Assembly (NCBI GenBank): GCA_031216915.1
Contig: CM062293.1
Coordinates: 148,994,285-149,058,284, forward strand
DNA length: 64,000 nucleotides
Direction: 5' to 3'
Source: Pictodentalium vernedei
Lineage: Eukaryota > Mollusca > Scaphopoda > Dentaliida > Dentaliidae
In this document: positions 45,253 through 57,045 of the stretch, one piece after another
Numbering within the stretch: the stretch's first letter is position 1
Layout: each line of letters begins with the position of its first letter
Notes under the pieces: model-generated
Database searches by the model: none
Told to the model about the DNA's origin: nothing
Seen by the model: only the letters and a program-made list of their open reading frames with translations
Made by a program: the position numbers and the translations under genes

Positions 45253-46382
45253 GGTCATACAAAGTTGATTGTCTGTTTCTCAGGCCATTTTTTCCAAAAA
45301 AGCATGCGGGCGGGCGGTCTTTTTTTTTTTTTTTTTCTCCCCGAGAGGTTGTTTGTGGTAATTCGACCCCCACCCAAACCTGGTGGACCACGCAAAATTT
45401 CGCAAATATATTGGTTATTCACCGTAGGAGTGTTGGGTCATAAATGAAGTGGGGTTTGAATGTTTGTTTTTTTCAGTGAAACGTGAAAATTATGACACGG
45501 GACGAAACGCCTCGTGGGTGAAATGTTTCGGGATGAAACGTCTCTGGGACAAATCAAATGTCGAAGTGCCAACTTTCACAGATTTATTTTACAAAAAAAA
45601 AAAATCCTTTCACAACCGGCCTAATAAAATCGTGAATCGCAATTTTTCCCCATTATATTCAAAATTATCACAACCCATTTGAACGGGCTGTTCATCCATA
45701 AATTATATTTTTCAGAAATCTGAAAATGAAATACAAAACGAATGTTTGCGTGTTTTTATTAACCAATTCGACCGCACATACCTGCCTATATGCGATTTAT
45801 TTTCAACTATGACTGTTACTTTTATATATCAAGCAACGGTTACTTTTAGTTATCCAATTATCCTGCATCACAAATGCATTTATTTAAATTAACTGGGAAA
45901 CTCGTAACGGTTTCAAATAACAGTGCACAAATTCCCAATGACAGCCATTTACAATACAAATGTTACTAAAAATAAATGCCAGGAGACCGTGTTCAATTCA
46001 ACATAGCACCTGACTTTGCAGACTTTCTGAGGGTTGGTGCGAATCAAACGTGGTGCGAATCGACCATTCCCCTTCGTGACTGTTTGTTGTCAGATTGAAA
46101 GACACCTTCCTTCTTGCTGTCATTATGACTTACCTTTTACAGAATAAAACACTTTCTGTTGTGAATATTGCAAAACCCACCCACTTTATTAAAGTATGAT
46201 GTAGAAAAAGCTGGAAGTGTGTTAATTTAAAATTTGCGAACGCATCGATATCGATTTACCGAAATGAGCACAATATCTCAAATTTTTTTTAAAGATTTTT
46301 TGGTGTCATAAAAAGGTTGCATGTGCACCAAAAATGACCATGTGCGCGGGCCTGAGAAACAGAGGTTCTTTTTTTTATGGCC
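45253..46382. mobile_element. Harbinger-like MITE copy 3
   Basis: TTA at 45250-45252 and 46383-46385. The left end contains tctgtttctcaggcc; the right contains ggcctgagaaacaga and ends atggcc. Interior AT-rich, no transposase. A T-tract lies at 45319-45336. Confidence 0.65.
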
Positions 46383-46385
46383 TTA

Positions 46386-46771
46386 TGGAGTGTAAGACAA
46401 ACATACTCATGATGCGATATTTTCACAATCAGTTTTTATAATTGAAGAACCAAAATCAGTGTGGTGCACATTTGCCTTACATTTCAACTTTCAGCGCCGG
46501 TTTGTTAAGTTATATAATTGTTGTATAACACAGGTATTCACATAAAATATTGGAAGTCAACATATTTTGTGATGAGCATCACGTTAACAATTTCAGTGGG
46601 TAAATTACTACCAACTGACATGTTCAGTGGGCAAAAGTATAACCAACTGATGCATTATTGCTATAAGAATAGTGATATTCAAATAACCTAGAGTGATGTC
46701 ACGCATGCAGCCCGACTGTCCCAGGAATGGCAATGGTTAGACACAAAATAGTCCGAACCATTTTTTGTTAA
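46386..46771. other. Non-coding intron
   Basis: Nothing recognised. Confidence 0.4.
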
Positions 46772-47001
46772 CTGTTTACCTAACAAATCTGCCATATCTG
46801 CACTCGTGATATACAAAATTTGCTATTCAAATTTTATTTTTTCATTTCTCTACTCATGACCTATTAATGGAACAAACTTGATGAGCTTGTTCCAATAAGG
46901 AGTTATAAGCCATGGTTAGAAGTAAATAAAAAAAATGAAAAAATCTGATGTTTCAGAAAAATAATTTGTACTGATGGCTTCAACTTGTGTAAGGTAAAGG
47001 A
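46772..47001. repeat. piggyBac-like MITE
   Basis: TTAA at 46768-46771 and 47002-47005; ends ctgtttacctaac and gtaaggtaaagga; centre ggaacaaactt/gagcttgttcc. A second hairpin (cagtgtttcagcatcattg, ggctgcctgtacaggcagcc) lies outside it at 47097-47159. Confidence 0.6.
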
Positions 47002-47485
47002 TTAAAGATGAAGTACATAAAGCAATGTTGGTGACAATTTGTGTGTGTGTGTTAATAGCTACCATATATACATGTACACAACTGCAGATGACTTAACAGT
47101 GTTTCAGCATCATTGTTGGCTGCCTGTACAGGCAGCCAAAAATGATGTAAAACACTGTCAAGATAAATATATTCCACCAATAAAGTTCTCAAGGACAAAT
47201 ACAGTTTGAAAAACTTCTTCAGAGCAATATGAAAAGGAAGTTTGTGGCTGTTTGAGGACTTTAGAGTAAACTGAATATTTCTGTAAAATGAGTATTTTTC
47301 ACTGGCAAAGTCGCTATTCAGTTAACAGGGTTTTTTTCACTCTATTATATTCATGGATAAAATTCACATTCGAGTTTTACACATGATTACTCTTTAAAAT
47401 GTATCACCAGTAAGTGTAGAAAATATCAAATGCTTGACATAGTGATAACTGTACTCTATGTGTGCTACTTATCTTGCATACTCAC

Positions 47486-47803
47486 TGGATTGGTAGCATA
47501 TAATCCCAGCAGTTTTTTCATTGCTGCAAACTGCATCACCAGAGAAGTCCCAGTCTGCTGGACATGACAAGAAAGATGTCTCATTGCCTCTACAGTCAAC
47601 ATTCTTTGCCCAGACAGGTATATCTGGGCTTGCAGCATTGTTAAAACTAGTTTTTCCTGTGACAAATCCCAATTGCTTACAGAACACTCTTGCACTTGCA
47701 TCATCAAAGCCACTACTGCAGATTGCTCCCCACTGACTATTAATGTAAATTTCTGGCCGACCTCTGTCACTGGAACGAGTCGATAATCGATAACGTACAT
47801 CAC
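47486..47803 (-). CDS. SRCR domain exon 6
   Basis: Sixth SRCR exon on the minus strand, 318 nt (106 codons), phase 1 at both ends. The acceptor (ttcattatag) ends at 47804 and the donor GTGAGTATG begins at 47485. The frame reads DVRYRLSTRSSDRGRPEIYI, then WGAICSSGFDDASARVFCKQ, DCRGNETSFLSCP, and ends TAGIICYQS. Six cysteines. A longer open frame over the same bases in another register has no SRCR features and is a shadow. Downstream lies a 9.3 kb intron (38165-47485) with HINE-like repeats and DIRS copy E. Confidence 0.9.
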
Positions 47804-50058
47804 CTATAATGAATTAAAAGTACCTCATTTAAAAAAAAAAACATACAGATGGTTAGCCAATGCAATCATCTCTACATAGTGTTAAGTTATAAACAATAAC
47901 AAAAAAATGGGCATCCAAACCTCCACATCAAGGTTCTTTCATTCTTACTTTATATTCTAGAAAAGTTTTTATTATATAACAAAATGAATACTTTCATAAT
48001 GATCAGGCTAGTAAGAATGCTCGTTTTGTTTAAGTGTTGATCAAGCAAACCATGCCTAGCAAAAACGACTATGCTATTGATCAATATAATATCATTATTC
48101 AGGATTAAATAATGATTTGAGGTAATCAGTTATGGATTTTTTATAGCAAATGGGGGTAAATCACCTATGCAGCTGTATTGCTGGAACACTAATTAGTCAC
48201 AGTAAAAAAAAAGTGTCCCACCTTCTGGCATCTTGGTGTGGGATGGGGTGGGGGCAGTTTTTGCTATAAACAAACTTTCTATTGATTGTTTTCAATTTTC
48301 TGATACTCTGCAATCTCAAATTGTTTTTAAAAGAATTTTATCAGTTTTACAAAAAACTAATATGTTGGTGATGTGCACATTTTTCATGGCAATGCAAACT
48401 GAATATTTACAACCCTACTTTAAATGTTATTATTGACAAAAAACAAGTGCTGATATTAGAAACTTGATAATGTGTTTTTAGTTTTTATGCTAGGCTTTCG
48501 TTTGTTGTTAGATGTGAAAGCTGTTACACTATGATTCCTCTCACAGAGGAAGTTTTCATGCCATCAAATGTCAATGATGGGAGGAGTTACATACTTTGAC
48601 TGACCCAACGTTATCTTGAGGAGGGCAATTTAATTGAGTTGAGACATTTTTCGCTGAGGTCCCAGCAATCAAGTTGCACAGAGATCAAAGAGGTAAATAT
48701 GTTAAAAAAAGAACAACCTCTGATTTTCTTGGTGTCCAGCAGGGAGCTAACTGTTGCAGAGACAACACATTGAATCTTTCTGTTCATGAAGAAACTCATA
48801 CTTCAGATTCAAAACTTATATCATTTTTTCAACTTTCACTTTGTTCAGAAACGGTCTAACCAGCAGTGAGAATGTCAGACCTCATTCTGTTCTAGTGAAC
48901 TATAATTTGGAACAAACCACAGAAAAACAATGGTGCAAAACTTTCAATGTACTGTAACATAAATTACCATCCTCAACACATTACATTTGTTATTATCAGA
49001 TTCTGTCGGGCTCTGCTCCATCCAGGCCAACCTGGACCCATAAAGGCCCAGTTAGGCTTTGGTTGACCAAGTCTTGAATGGATCATATTATTTTGTTGAT
49101 GTAAAATCTTGGTTGCGACCCAAACAAGACTAGACACCACTGCAGATCTGCAAAACTAAGGTTATCACATGTGGCAAGAGTTGTGTAAAATTGTCTAGGT
49201 CCTTAACTGCTAGAGAGCTGAAAGTTCCATATTTGAGATTTACTGCATGTATCACAACTTAAAGGGTCTATATACAGTGGATATGTTTCATATTATCTTT
49301 GAACTGAATTCACTTAGTTTACATTGATTTGCCTTGTTACACCTAAGGGGAGAGTGTCTATAGGTACTTTCCCATAAACTATAACAAGGCCAAGACATGT
49401 GAACAAATTCTGAAAACCAAAATTAATTTAGCACTCTACCAATTATGGGATCAATGATATGATTTGCTACTGGTTACATAATACTTGAAAGAAAAGTTGT
49501 GCCCTGCAGTTAAACATTATTCTTACCCTTTAAAAAATTTATTTTATTATATACTTTATAAATAACCACATTTCTATTGGCTGGATCTTATACACGCGAT
49601 AGTACTCAAAAATCCATGTACACCAGTTTTTCAGTGAATAGCAACTTTCTAAATAGAGCTTTTGGAAATCCCCTTTCTAGTTCTATTTCAAATGACATAA
49701 TCTCTATAACGTTGTTTATTTTTATGTTATTCTGCAGATGATAACTATTTTATTGTTAAATGAAAGTATTTCTGGTTGATATAATTGAACTTTCAATTTA
49801 CAAATAGAAGATTATTTTTTTTGAGGATGGTGTATACAAAACAGTTATGGACTTTTGTGGTAGTAAATATGATGTGATATGAACCTAAAACCTAATACTG
49901 ACCTCGTCTATCGCCTCGATCAATATAAGTTTTTTAGGTTCATATCACATCATATTCACCAAAACAAAAGTCCATAACTGTATAATATTTCATGATGAAC
50001 TAAGACATTTTATTTCTTTATTTACAAGATAACTAAATATTATGAAAAATGATTATAC
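47804..50058. other. Intron between SRCR exons 5 and 6
   Basis: No gene. One clear foldback at 49842-49980 is listed separately. A diverged hairpin around ccttgttac/gtaacaagg-like sequence lies near 49330-49390. Short plus-strand open frames (e.g. 48233-48436) show no domain. Confidence 0.5.
49842..49980. repeat. 139-bp foldback MITE
   Basis: Arms cagttatggacttttg...atgatgtgatatgaacct and the inverted copy end at 49980 (ccataactg). Loop region 49893-49930. TA follows the right end, but no clear duplication is seen on the left. Confidence 0.7.
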
Positions 50059-50370
50059 CTAAGTTATTAGAACAAAATACCCCTGCTCTATATTTCTGCT
50101 GGTAACAGTCGGCACCGGAAATGAAAGATGATATTTGACAGTTATTCACATTTTGCTCTGTTCCTTTACAAATTACCCTCTGTGCTGAAACTGGCTCCAA
50201 TGGCCATAGTTTTGTTGTGAGAGAATACCCAATTTCATAACCCATCTGTTTACACACAACCAAAGCTTCTTTATCTGTCCATCCACTTCTACAAACTGTT
50301 CCATTCATACCATATCTGACAAGATTGATAGTTCCATAACTGACACCTCCTGATATCTGAACATCCACAC
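50059..50370 (-). CDS. SRCR domain exon 5
   Basis: Fifth SRCR exon on the minus strand, 312 nt (104 codons), phase 1 at both ends. The acceptor (tttacttcacag) ends at 50371. The donor GTATAA at 50058-50053 is weaker than the others but leaves the frame and phase intact. The frame reads VDVQISGGVSYGTINLVRYG, then NGTVCRSGWTDKEALVVCKQ, ICKGTEQNVNNC and YRAGVFCSNN. Six cysteines. The usual tryptophan of the WGTVC motif is replaced (GMNGTVC), and a W appears four residues after the cysteine instead. Function as for the other domains is inferred from the family. Confidence 0.88.
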
Positions 50371-51399
50371 CTGTGAAGTAAAAATATCATTGGTTTTATT
50401 CAACAGGGCTTGTATGCATTTTTCTAAGTAAAATTAAACTTTTCCTGTACTAAATGAAGAAAATTCCAATACTTTTCAGTTGTATATAAATGGTGTATAT
50501 AAATGGTAAAATATTTACAATACCATATAACCTTATCATCACAATCTGTACATTTCTCTTGATACTAATCAGCCCAATCTTCAATGGTAAAGATGTAAAA
50601 TAAAGTTTTGGTGTGGTACATCCTCAAGCAAATATTATTTTTTGGTAGATTAGGGGTTCCCAGCACTAACCAAAAACAACTATTGTAGCTCTTGTGTGAT
50701 GATGGCATGATTACTTATTGTGGTTTATCACGAGTTTTGACATCCAGGGTCACTTCGTGTTGGAAAGTATTGAGCCACTGAATGTTTGTTTAATATTTCA
50801 TTAAAAAAAAACGAATTTTCATGAAATGAATGGAAAAGGTATTACTCATAATGTGCATAGCATGCACCCGTTGCTACAAAAACAATAATGGCATTTCGGT
50901 GTCAGGGATTGCTGAGAATCTTAAAACATGAGTATTAAATCTGGTATGGATGTACCAGGCCTCTAAATGACAAGAATTTGATAAACCTTCCAGCAGGTGG
51001 CCTCATTTGACAATGGTTATTAACCTGTTTATCGGTTACTTAGATTTTTTTCATAAACCTATTGGTTAACCTTTGCATTAAAAGTATTAATACTGACAAA
51101 GCTTATGACATACCCAACTACAGTTCCTCCCAAATTAGTTTGGCATTTAGACACAAGGGACCCAAGGCAGGTGCAGTACAAAACAAGTACATACACCCCC
51201 CACCCCCACCCCCCAACATACACACGCACATTCATGTATGCATGCATTAACATTTGTTGTTCTTTGCTTTATATGATTTTTGTGTCTAATAAAAATTAAA
51301 GAATTTTAATTGTTTATTTTGCTGTGTGGCTTATTATTTCAGAAACCCAAACACATTTGTCTCGAACTGGGAGTGGGAATTGGGCAATTGTGTGGGGTC
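50371..51399. other. Intron between SRCR exons 4 and 5, proximal part
   Basis: A SINE body fragment at about 50715-50775 (gtggtttatcacgagttttg, catccagggtcac). A C-rich CA microsatellite at 51188-51230. Otherwise nothing recognised. Confidence 0.5.
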
Positions 51400-51465
51400 A
51401 AGTACAATAGCCCTTGAAAGAACTCTTAATGAAGTACAAACGTCCTCGAATTCTGTTCCACTGAG

Positions 51466-51590
51466 ACGTTGCGCTAACGCTCTAGTAAGGTGATCTTTGC
51501 CACCGAGATGTTGTGCTAACGCTCTAGTAAGGTGATCTTTGCCACTGAGATGTTGCGCTATCGCTCTAGTAAGGTGATCTGCGTAAGACA
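51466..51590. repeat. 42-bp in-frame triplication in gag of copy F
   Basis: The unit gagatgttgcgctaacgctc + tagtaaggtgatctttgcca + cc occurs three times (the last diverging into gatctgcg). 42 bp is 14 codons, so the frame is kept. Copies B and C have a single unit. Confidence 0.9.
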
Positions 51591-53016
51591 AAGCATCTAG
51601 ATTTGCTCTATTGGAATATATCGTAGTATCCATTGTATCAGAGCGAATAGAAAAGGACGCAGGTAAGAACAAATCTAAGTCCACAGCCTATTCGTCCAAA
51701 CGCAGAGGAACTCTCGAAATACCCTGACCTGCCGTTCTAAATTTATTTCTATTATTAATAAACGGCAGATCCAGGGCATGTGTAGATAAAAACTGCCTTT
51801 TCTCATCCCCGAGGATAGATTGGGTATAGCATCATTTAACAGTTCAAAAGTCCAAGACACATTACTGGACTGCATTGGGTAAACAGGAATATCTTCCTTA
51901 ACCCGGCCGAAAAAGTCGGAATCTAATGACACTAGCACTTTTTTACCCTTTGTCGCAGCATTCTGATCCGAAGGAACAACGTCTGGAAGGTACTGATGAA
52001 TAAAATCCATCGCTACCTTATGTAGCGCCTCTTGTGTTAATCTGAAAGGGAATCCAATTCACTCAATTCCCTTTCACCATCCGATTGGTCCAGATTAGGT
52101 TCTTGGTCATTCCTATCTGAACAAGCAGAGGAATGAACCGATCCAGATTCATCTGACAGTTCCACATCAGAAACTGTCGTAGGATGTTCCTGAGCCTGCT
52201 GGGATGCTGCGATGAGCTGCGCTATTTGCGACAGCAAGTCCGTAACAGAGGCCTGTGGAGCAGCAGGTCTTTGATGTTTAGCCGCTGGATGATGCTGGGA
52301 CGGCGTGTCCGACATAATCCTCTTATGCGGACGTCCCAATTCATGTGGCCTCGTCTCCTTGGCTATTGGATGGCATGACTTTCTTGATGACCTCAAATCC
52401 TTCATCGGCGATGCAGGCTGGATCTCCGTAGTCACATAACCAAGGTGCGGTCGTGTGTGCTTTGAAGATGAACTGGAAGCCGATAGACAAGCCGACCCCG
52501 GCAGCCTATTTGATGGAGCATCCCGGACAGGAGGCGTGGACGTATGCTCTGATTGACGAACATTCTGAACAACAACATCTGCTCCCAGATGTTGTTGAAA
52601 GAGAAAGGGACCTCTCTCACTCGCGGTCTGGGAAGACCTGGACGAGCTCACCGCAGAACTAGCTGGCTTCCTCTGTTCTGTCGCCGCATGGTTAGCATGT
52701 TTCGATATTATAGTGCTTGCAACACCCTTTTTTCCTTTCCTTGATGGCTACGGACTTACCCGGCGTGATAACACCCGTATTCTGTGTGTTAGAAGTGACA
52801 ATTGAGCTAGCTGGCGACAAGGACATAAATCCCTTGATCTGGGATCTAGGCCCTTGTCTTATTTCATTGAGCACTTTTGCTGCTGGCACTGTGTTTGAAT
52901 GTGACGACGGCAGCACACTTCCTGATGGCATCACTCATACATCACAACGTTCTTGTTCCTCTGAAAAAGAAACTGGAAAACTAGAGTGACCTTGTGGTGA
53001 GAGAACAGGCATCGAT

Positions 53017-53362
53017 CCAGTGGCTCAGTAGGTAGAGATGCAGGCTGCAAGCCGAGAGGTCCTCGGTTCGAATCCCACCTGCGGCAACTGCGTTGTGTCC
53101 TTGGGCAAGACACTTCATCTCCATTGCCTGCATGGGGGCACGATGAAGCCATGTACTAAGGCGTACTGCACGTCGATGGTAGGCATGTCTTCAACCAATC
53201 TAACCCTGCCTGTGCTGCAGTGCGGAGTTACGATGTTGGGGAGCTGGCAGCTGCTTGTCGTTGCTCGGTGGTTCTTTTCCAGGTACTCCGGCTTCCTCCA
53301 CCTGTATAACTGTCACGGTCATGATTAGCCATTGTGCATAAACATGTGACCTTAAACATCAA

Positions 53363-53425
<63 letters not shown>

Positions 53426-53429
53426 ATAT
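53017..53429 (+). mobile_element. tRNA-derived SINE nested in DIRS copy F
   Basis: Flanked by acaggcatcgat at 53005-53016 and 53430-53441. A box tggctcagtagg at 53021-53032 and B box ggttcgaatcc at 53065-53075 match the Pol III consensus exactly. The body includes ttgtgtccttgggcaagaca, gcacgatgaagcc, gactgctt-like and gtactccggcttcctcc. The tail is (aaat)n at 53360-53427. The head is slightly 5'-truncated relative to the copy at 37558. The insertion interrupts gag. Confidence 0.93.
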
Positions 53430-54647
53430 ACAGGCATCGATCTCTCACCACTAACAACATACCGTGACACACGTCTCCAACGTTTGTCATCCCAATTGGC
53501 ACAAACACAAACAGAACAACAGTTAGTGTGAGAACAATGATTACAGCAAACACAATGAACATGAGAGTCAGAGGAAGATTTCCTCGACTTACAATTTGAG
53601 CAATAACCTTTTATTTTGCCAAAAATTACAAGCCAACAGTACTCGCAATTCCTAAAAAAAAAATTTTGAAAAATTTTGATATGACCCCAAGTTCCCAAAG
53701 GGAACGATGAGCCCAAATGGATCCCCAAAAAGCCTAAGTGCAGGCAAACATTTTTTCTTGATACTAAAAAATTAATGCTACACTTCCGGCATATATAATT
53801 TATCTGATTAAAGACCTAACATCATAATGATTAGGAAATTACTTACAGAAAGTAACTGTTGTCAATGTAAACAACATGCAATAAAAACCGGAAACAAGAC
53901 TCCAGGCACTGAACAACACGGCCCGAAGTCAGTAACAGATTTTCAAACTATCCGATGTAAGACAGAATTTTCATCAGAAGAAGCTGCGATACATCAGATG
54001 GTAGATGCAAGACCAAAAATGCTTGAACACCACAAGGGTGAGGACGTAACCATGGGGATATAAAGAATAAATATTCTGTAAACAAGTGAAACTCCCAAGA
54101 AATTTTCAAGAAAAAAATTTCAAAAAAGGTCCAAAAAGCATGGGAGCTTAATAGGGGGGTATCAAGGAAGGAGAGGGAGGAAACACTTAACAAACAGTGG
54201 CAATTTCATAGCAAGAATGATAACATCAGGCCCATGTCCCGAAATTAGGGAGCATGAAATAATTTTCAATCAAAATTATAAGTTACAGCCCTGAACACAT
54301 CAAACCACTGTTTTTCCCTCTCATCCTCTTAAGCATCCTTGGATCCACCAAAATCACCATTACTTTGTGTCATAAAAACTGAAATTTACAAACACAGAAG
54401 TCAGTTAGCTGTTACTGACAAGAAGAGCCAAACAAAGAATGAGACTTGTCGCCAATTTCGGTACTTCCTTGACACTGCGTATGTGCAGTAGACATAAGTA
54501 TGGAGGACCATATAGGACATTATTTTTTTGGTTTTGGATGCAAATTTGGGGGATTTGGGGGATTTGGGGGGCAAAATTTGTGTTTGGCCCTGAATATTTT
54601 GGAGTTAGCACCAGCTAAGTCTGGGCCATTGGTTACAGTATAAACAT

Positions 54648-54995
54648 ATTGCATCCATAGAAATCGCTCACATGAAGGCCTGACATTTGTGATAATTTAG
54701 TTTTTCACACCAGAATCATGACAATTTTGTCATGCCACTGCAGATTTAAGCACCACATTTTTCATATCCTTGATATATTTCAAAACCATTCAGTTGTTTC
54801 TCAAATTTATATGATGAAAGGAGCTAAGTCAGACAATGATGGAGTTATCATTGCACAGACCAAGAGAATATAGCTCTCCAATAACAACAGAGGTATGAAT
54901 AACATAACATGAAATCCTAAGGCAAGTACCAGGCAAAAGGTTGTAAAATCTGATGTTCTATTTTCCAGCTCAAGGTCTATAGAAGCTATACTTAC
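54648..54995. other. Intron next to SRCR exon 4
   Basis: Nothing recognised beyond AT-rich sequence. Confidence 0.4.
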
Positions 54996-55319
54996 TATCT
55001 TTGGTAATTGTAGTTTTGGAACACAACACTGTAGCATAATGTCCACTTGAACATTTCCCAGCCTGGTGAGGACATGTATGAACATCAGTCTCTGTACCAT
55101 TACACTTCATTTTAGTAACACCTATTGACCAAGTATTCTTTGAAGATCTTTTTCCAACAGCTGAACAGCACTGTGCCTTTCCAGCACTGTAATCTAATTG
55201 CTTACAAATAACACTGGCATCAACATCATCAAATTCTTCGTCACATATTGCCACCCATGCTGAATTGACATAAATCTCTGCACGTCCATAATTTGCAAGG
55301 CTGCTTCCAACCAAACGAA
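54996..55319 (-). CDS. SRCR domain exon 4
   Basis: Fourth SRCR exon on the minus strand, 324 nt (108 codons), phase 1 at both ends. The acceptor (gtttattttcag) ends at 55320 and the donor GTAAGTATA begins at 54995. The frame starts RLVGSSLANYGRAEIYVNSA, then AICDEEFDDVDASVICKQLD, the CC pair AGKAQCCSAVG, KMKCNGTETDVHTCP and YATVLCS. It has eight cysteines. The CC pair and spacing match exons 1 and 7, so this is the second CC-type domain in the array. The intron that follows (50371-54995) holds DIRS copy F. Confidence 0.92.
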
Positions 55320-56712
55320 CTGAAAATAAACAATACTCACAGATGCACAAACTTCTTATGATTACTTCTAAGAATGTCAAAGAACAGAAAAGTATATGAA
55401 GTAGAACCCTGTTGATAGTACTTTACCCATTAACCCTAAACCAAACAAATCGGACGTAACTGTCTTCAACAGTTGAAAAAAAATCATTTTTCAAAAAATT
55501 TCAACAAAACTATATATTCTGTGAGCCCTCAATTCCCATTAGTTTACCATTTAAAACTGGAACCACAGGCCAATATCACCCAATAAAACTGCATACCAAT
55601 TTTAGTTTCAACTGACTGACTGGTTCAGAAAACTGAAACTTTGGATGGGGTCTTCAATTTTGACCACCCAAGCCCAAATATTTCTCCAAGAAAATTTTCT
55701 TCAAACAAATTTGAATCTATATCTCTGAAAAAGGCTGCATACAAAATATGAAATCACTGCAGCCAGTAGTTCATGTGAAGTAGATTGTTTAGTGTTTTTG
55801 CCTTTACCAGCAGTGTTAAATAGGGGACACATTGGTTGCCTTCCTAAAGCTACCGATAGAAGTATTTTAGAAGATGGACAAGGTCATAATTTCAAATCCA
55901 AATATTGTCTGAGAAACTTTAATCTTGGCCACTGAAGGAACTTTCATTCCATACCTCAAAGCATCATGACTGGTGGTTTATGAGGTGAATAGTTAAACAA
56001 ATTGTGGACTTATTGGGCACTGCTCCCACCTCAAAGGGGTTAGTAGCTTCTTTCAAACAAACTTGGAATCAGGGCATTTAATTAGGAAAATTTGCCTCAG
56101 CAAAAAAATTGCCCAGGAAAATTATGTTTCCTCAGCAAAAAACACCATTTTCCTAGGCAATTTTTAGTAAAGTAAATTATGGTTTATATATTAGTTCAAG
56201 AAACATTAAATCAACAAAATTGGATTTGATGGTCTTTTGTTTATGACACCACAGTAGCCTGTCAACTTAACAGATCATGAGATGGCTTTTCAGTACCTTC
56301 AGTGGATTTACCTCAAATCTCAACGACACTGCAAATTATGTTTAGAATAAACATTGATATATAAACATCAAAATCAACCTCAAAACCAATTTTTAAAGTG
56401 ATAATCCTTTGAGTTTGGTGTTTCCTACCGGGAAAAATTTGAACATGTGCTTAAAAATCACAACATTCATGAAAAAGCCTCAGCAAATTTATTACCTAGG
56501 AAATGGATTTTAGGTCGGCAAATACCTCTGCAAATAAATGGCCTAGGGAAGGTTACGCTCTCCTACCCCTACAATATAATTTGTGCCAAGTATGGTTGTA
56601 TTTGGGTCAGTGTGCTGAAGAAGAAGACTGATATTCAAAAGCTAACTGATGAGTTAGGTACTCCACAAAATGGCAATTGTTTTATATATTTTTGTATCAA
56701 ATAAAGACTCAC
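55320..56712. other. Intron between SRCR exons 3 and 4
   Basis: Fragments of the old interspersed repeat also seen at 9290-10017 (accaattttagttt, gtagttcatgtgaagtagat) lie at about 55,560-55,990. A self-similar stretch with ttgcctcagcaaaaaa and ttgcccaggaaaatta lies at 56,090-56,165. No gene seen. Confidence 0.45.
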
Positions 56713-57045
56713 CTCTCTCATAGCATCTCACAGAAGCAGGATAGGCTCCCGTATAACAAGGTGAATTAGGATTTTGATTGAACCCCTTCAATGGACACTG
56801 AAATAGGCTGGATTCTGTTCCTTCACAATCCATGCTGGTTATATAAATAGGTTTGTCATCTGTATCACTGACAGACATAGCCGTCACTTGACCATATGGA
56901 AAATTCTTTGTTCGACACACCACAGATGCCTCTTCATCATCAAATTTCAAGCCACACACTTTTCCCCAAGTACCATTCACTCTGATTTCTACACTGCCTT
57001 CTTTTCCATTTTTACCTGTTATTTTCACATCGACTTCTTGATTCC
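56713..57045 (-). CDS. SRCR domain exon 3
   Basis: Third SRCR exon on the minus strand, 333 nt (111 codons), phase 1 at both ends. The acceptor (tttgtttcag) ends at 57046 and the donor GTGAGTC begins at 56712. The frame reads NQEVDVKITGKNGKEGSVEI, then TWGKVCGLKFDDEEASVVCR, DCEGTESSLFQC and YPASVRCYERG. Six cysteines are present. The WGKVC..FDDEEASVVC core is a near-consensus SRCR motif. The start V-D-V-K-I-T-G resembles the start of exon 5 (V-D-V-Q-I-S-G), which suggests these two domains are closer to each other than to their neighbours; this is a by-eye comparison. Confidence 0.9.

Larger units (their letters stand above)
51400..53620 (-). pseudogene. gag-like ORF1, DIRS copy F
   Basis: The N-terminal Cys cluster reads GYCSNCKSRKSSSDSHVHC then CCNHC and CSVC, with NWDDKRW, but the start codon equivalent is ATA (IKGYCSNC), so initiation is lost. 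Middle: PAAKHQRPAAPQASVTDLLS, DFIHQYLPDVVPSDQNAA, TFELLNDAIPNL. Near the 3' end a 14-residue unit DHLTRALAQHLSGK is present three times in frame (51466-51590). A SINE splits it between the Cys module and the Ser-rich part. The C-terminal RGG tail is gone. Confidence 0.8.
51400..54647 (-). mobile_element. DIRS-like copy F, gag-side fragment
   Basis: Homology begins about 51402 in the middle of gag and runs through the gag N-terminus (53,620) and 5' non-coding region to the right end (cagtataaacat, 54647). RT, RNase H, recombinase, ICR and left repeat are absent. The right terminal repeat (about 54435-54633) has the palindrome decayed (tgcgtatgtgca). A SINE is nested at 53017-53429. Confidence 0.85.

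Noticed and set aside
47465..47803. 112-codon minus-strand frame covering SRCR exon 6
   Set aside because: The SRCR cysteines and motifs read in another frame with correct splice sites; this frame is a shadow.
53017..53100. A functional tRNA gene (A and B boxes, tRNA-like fold)
   Set aside because: Continues into a SINE body with (aaat)n tail and is flanked by a 12-bp duplication; it is a SINE head.
53360..53562. Frame with repeated FIYL residues as a membrane protein
   Set aside because: Translation of the (aaat)n SINE tail.
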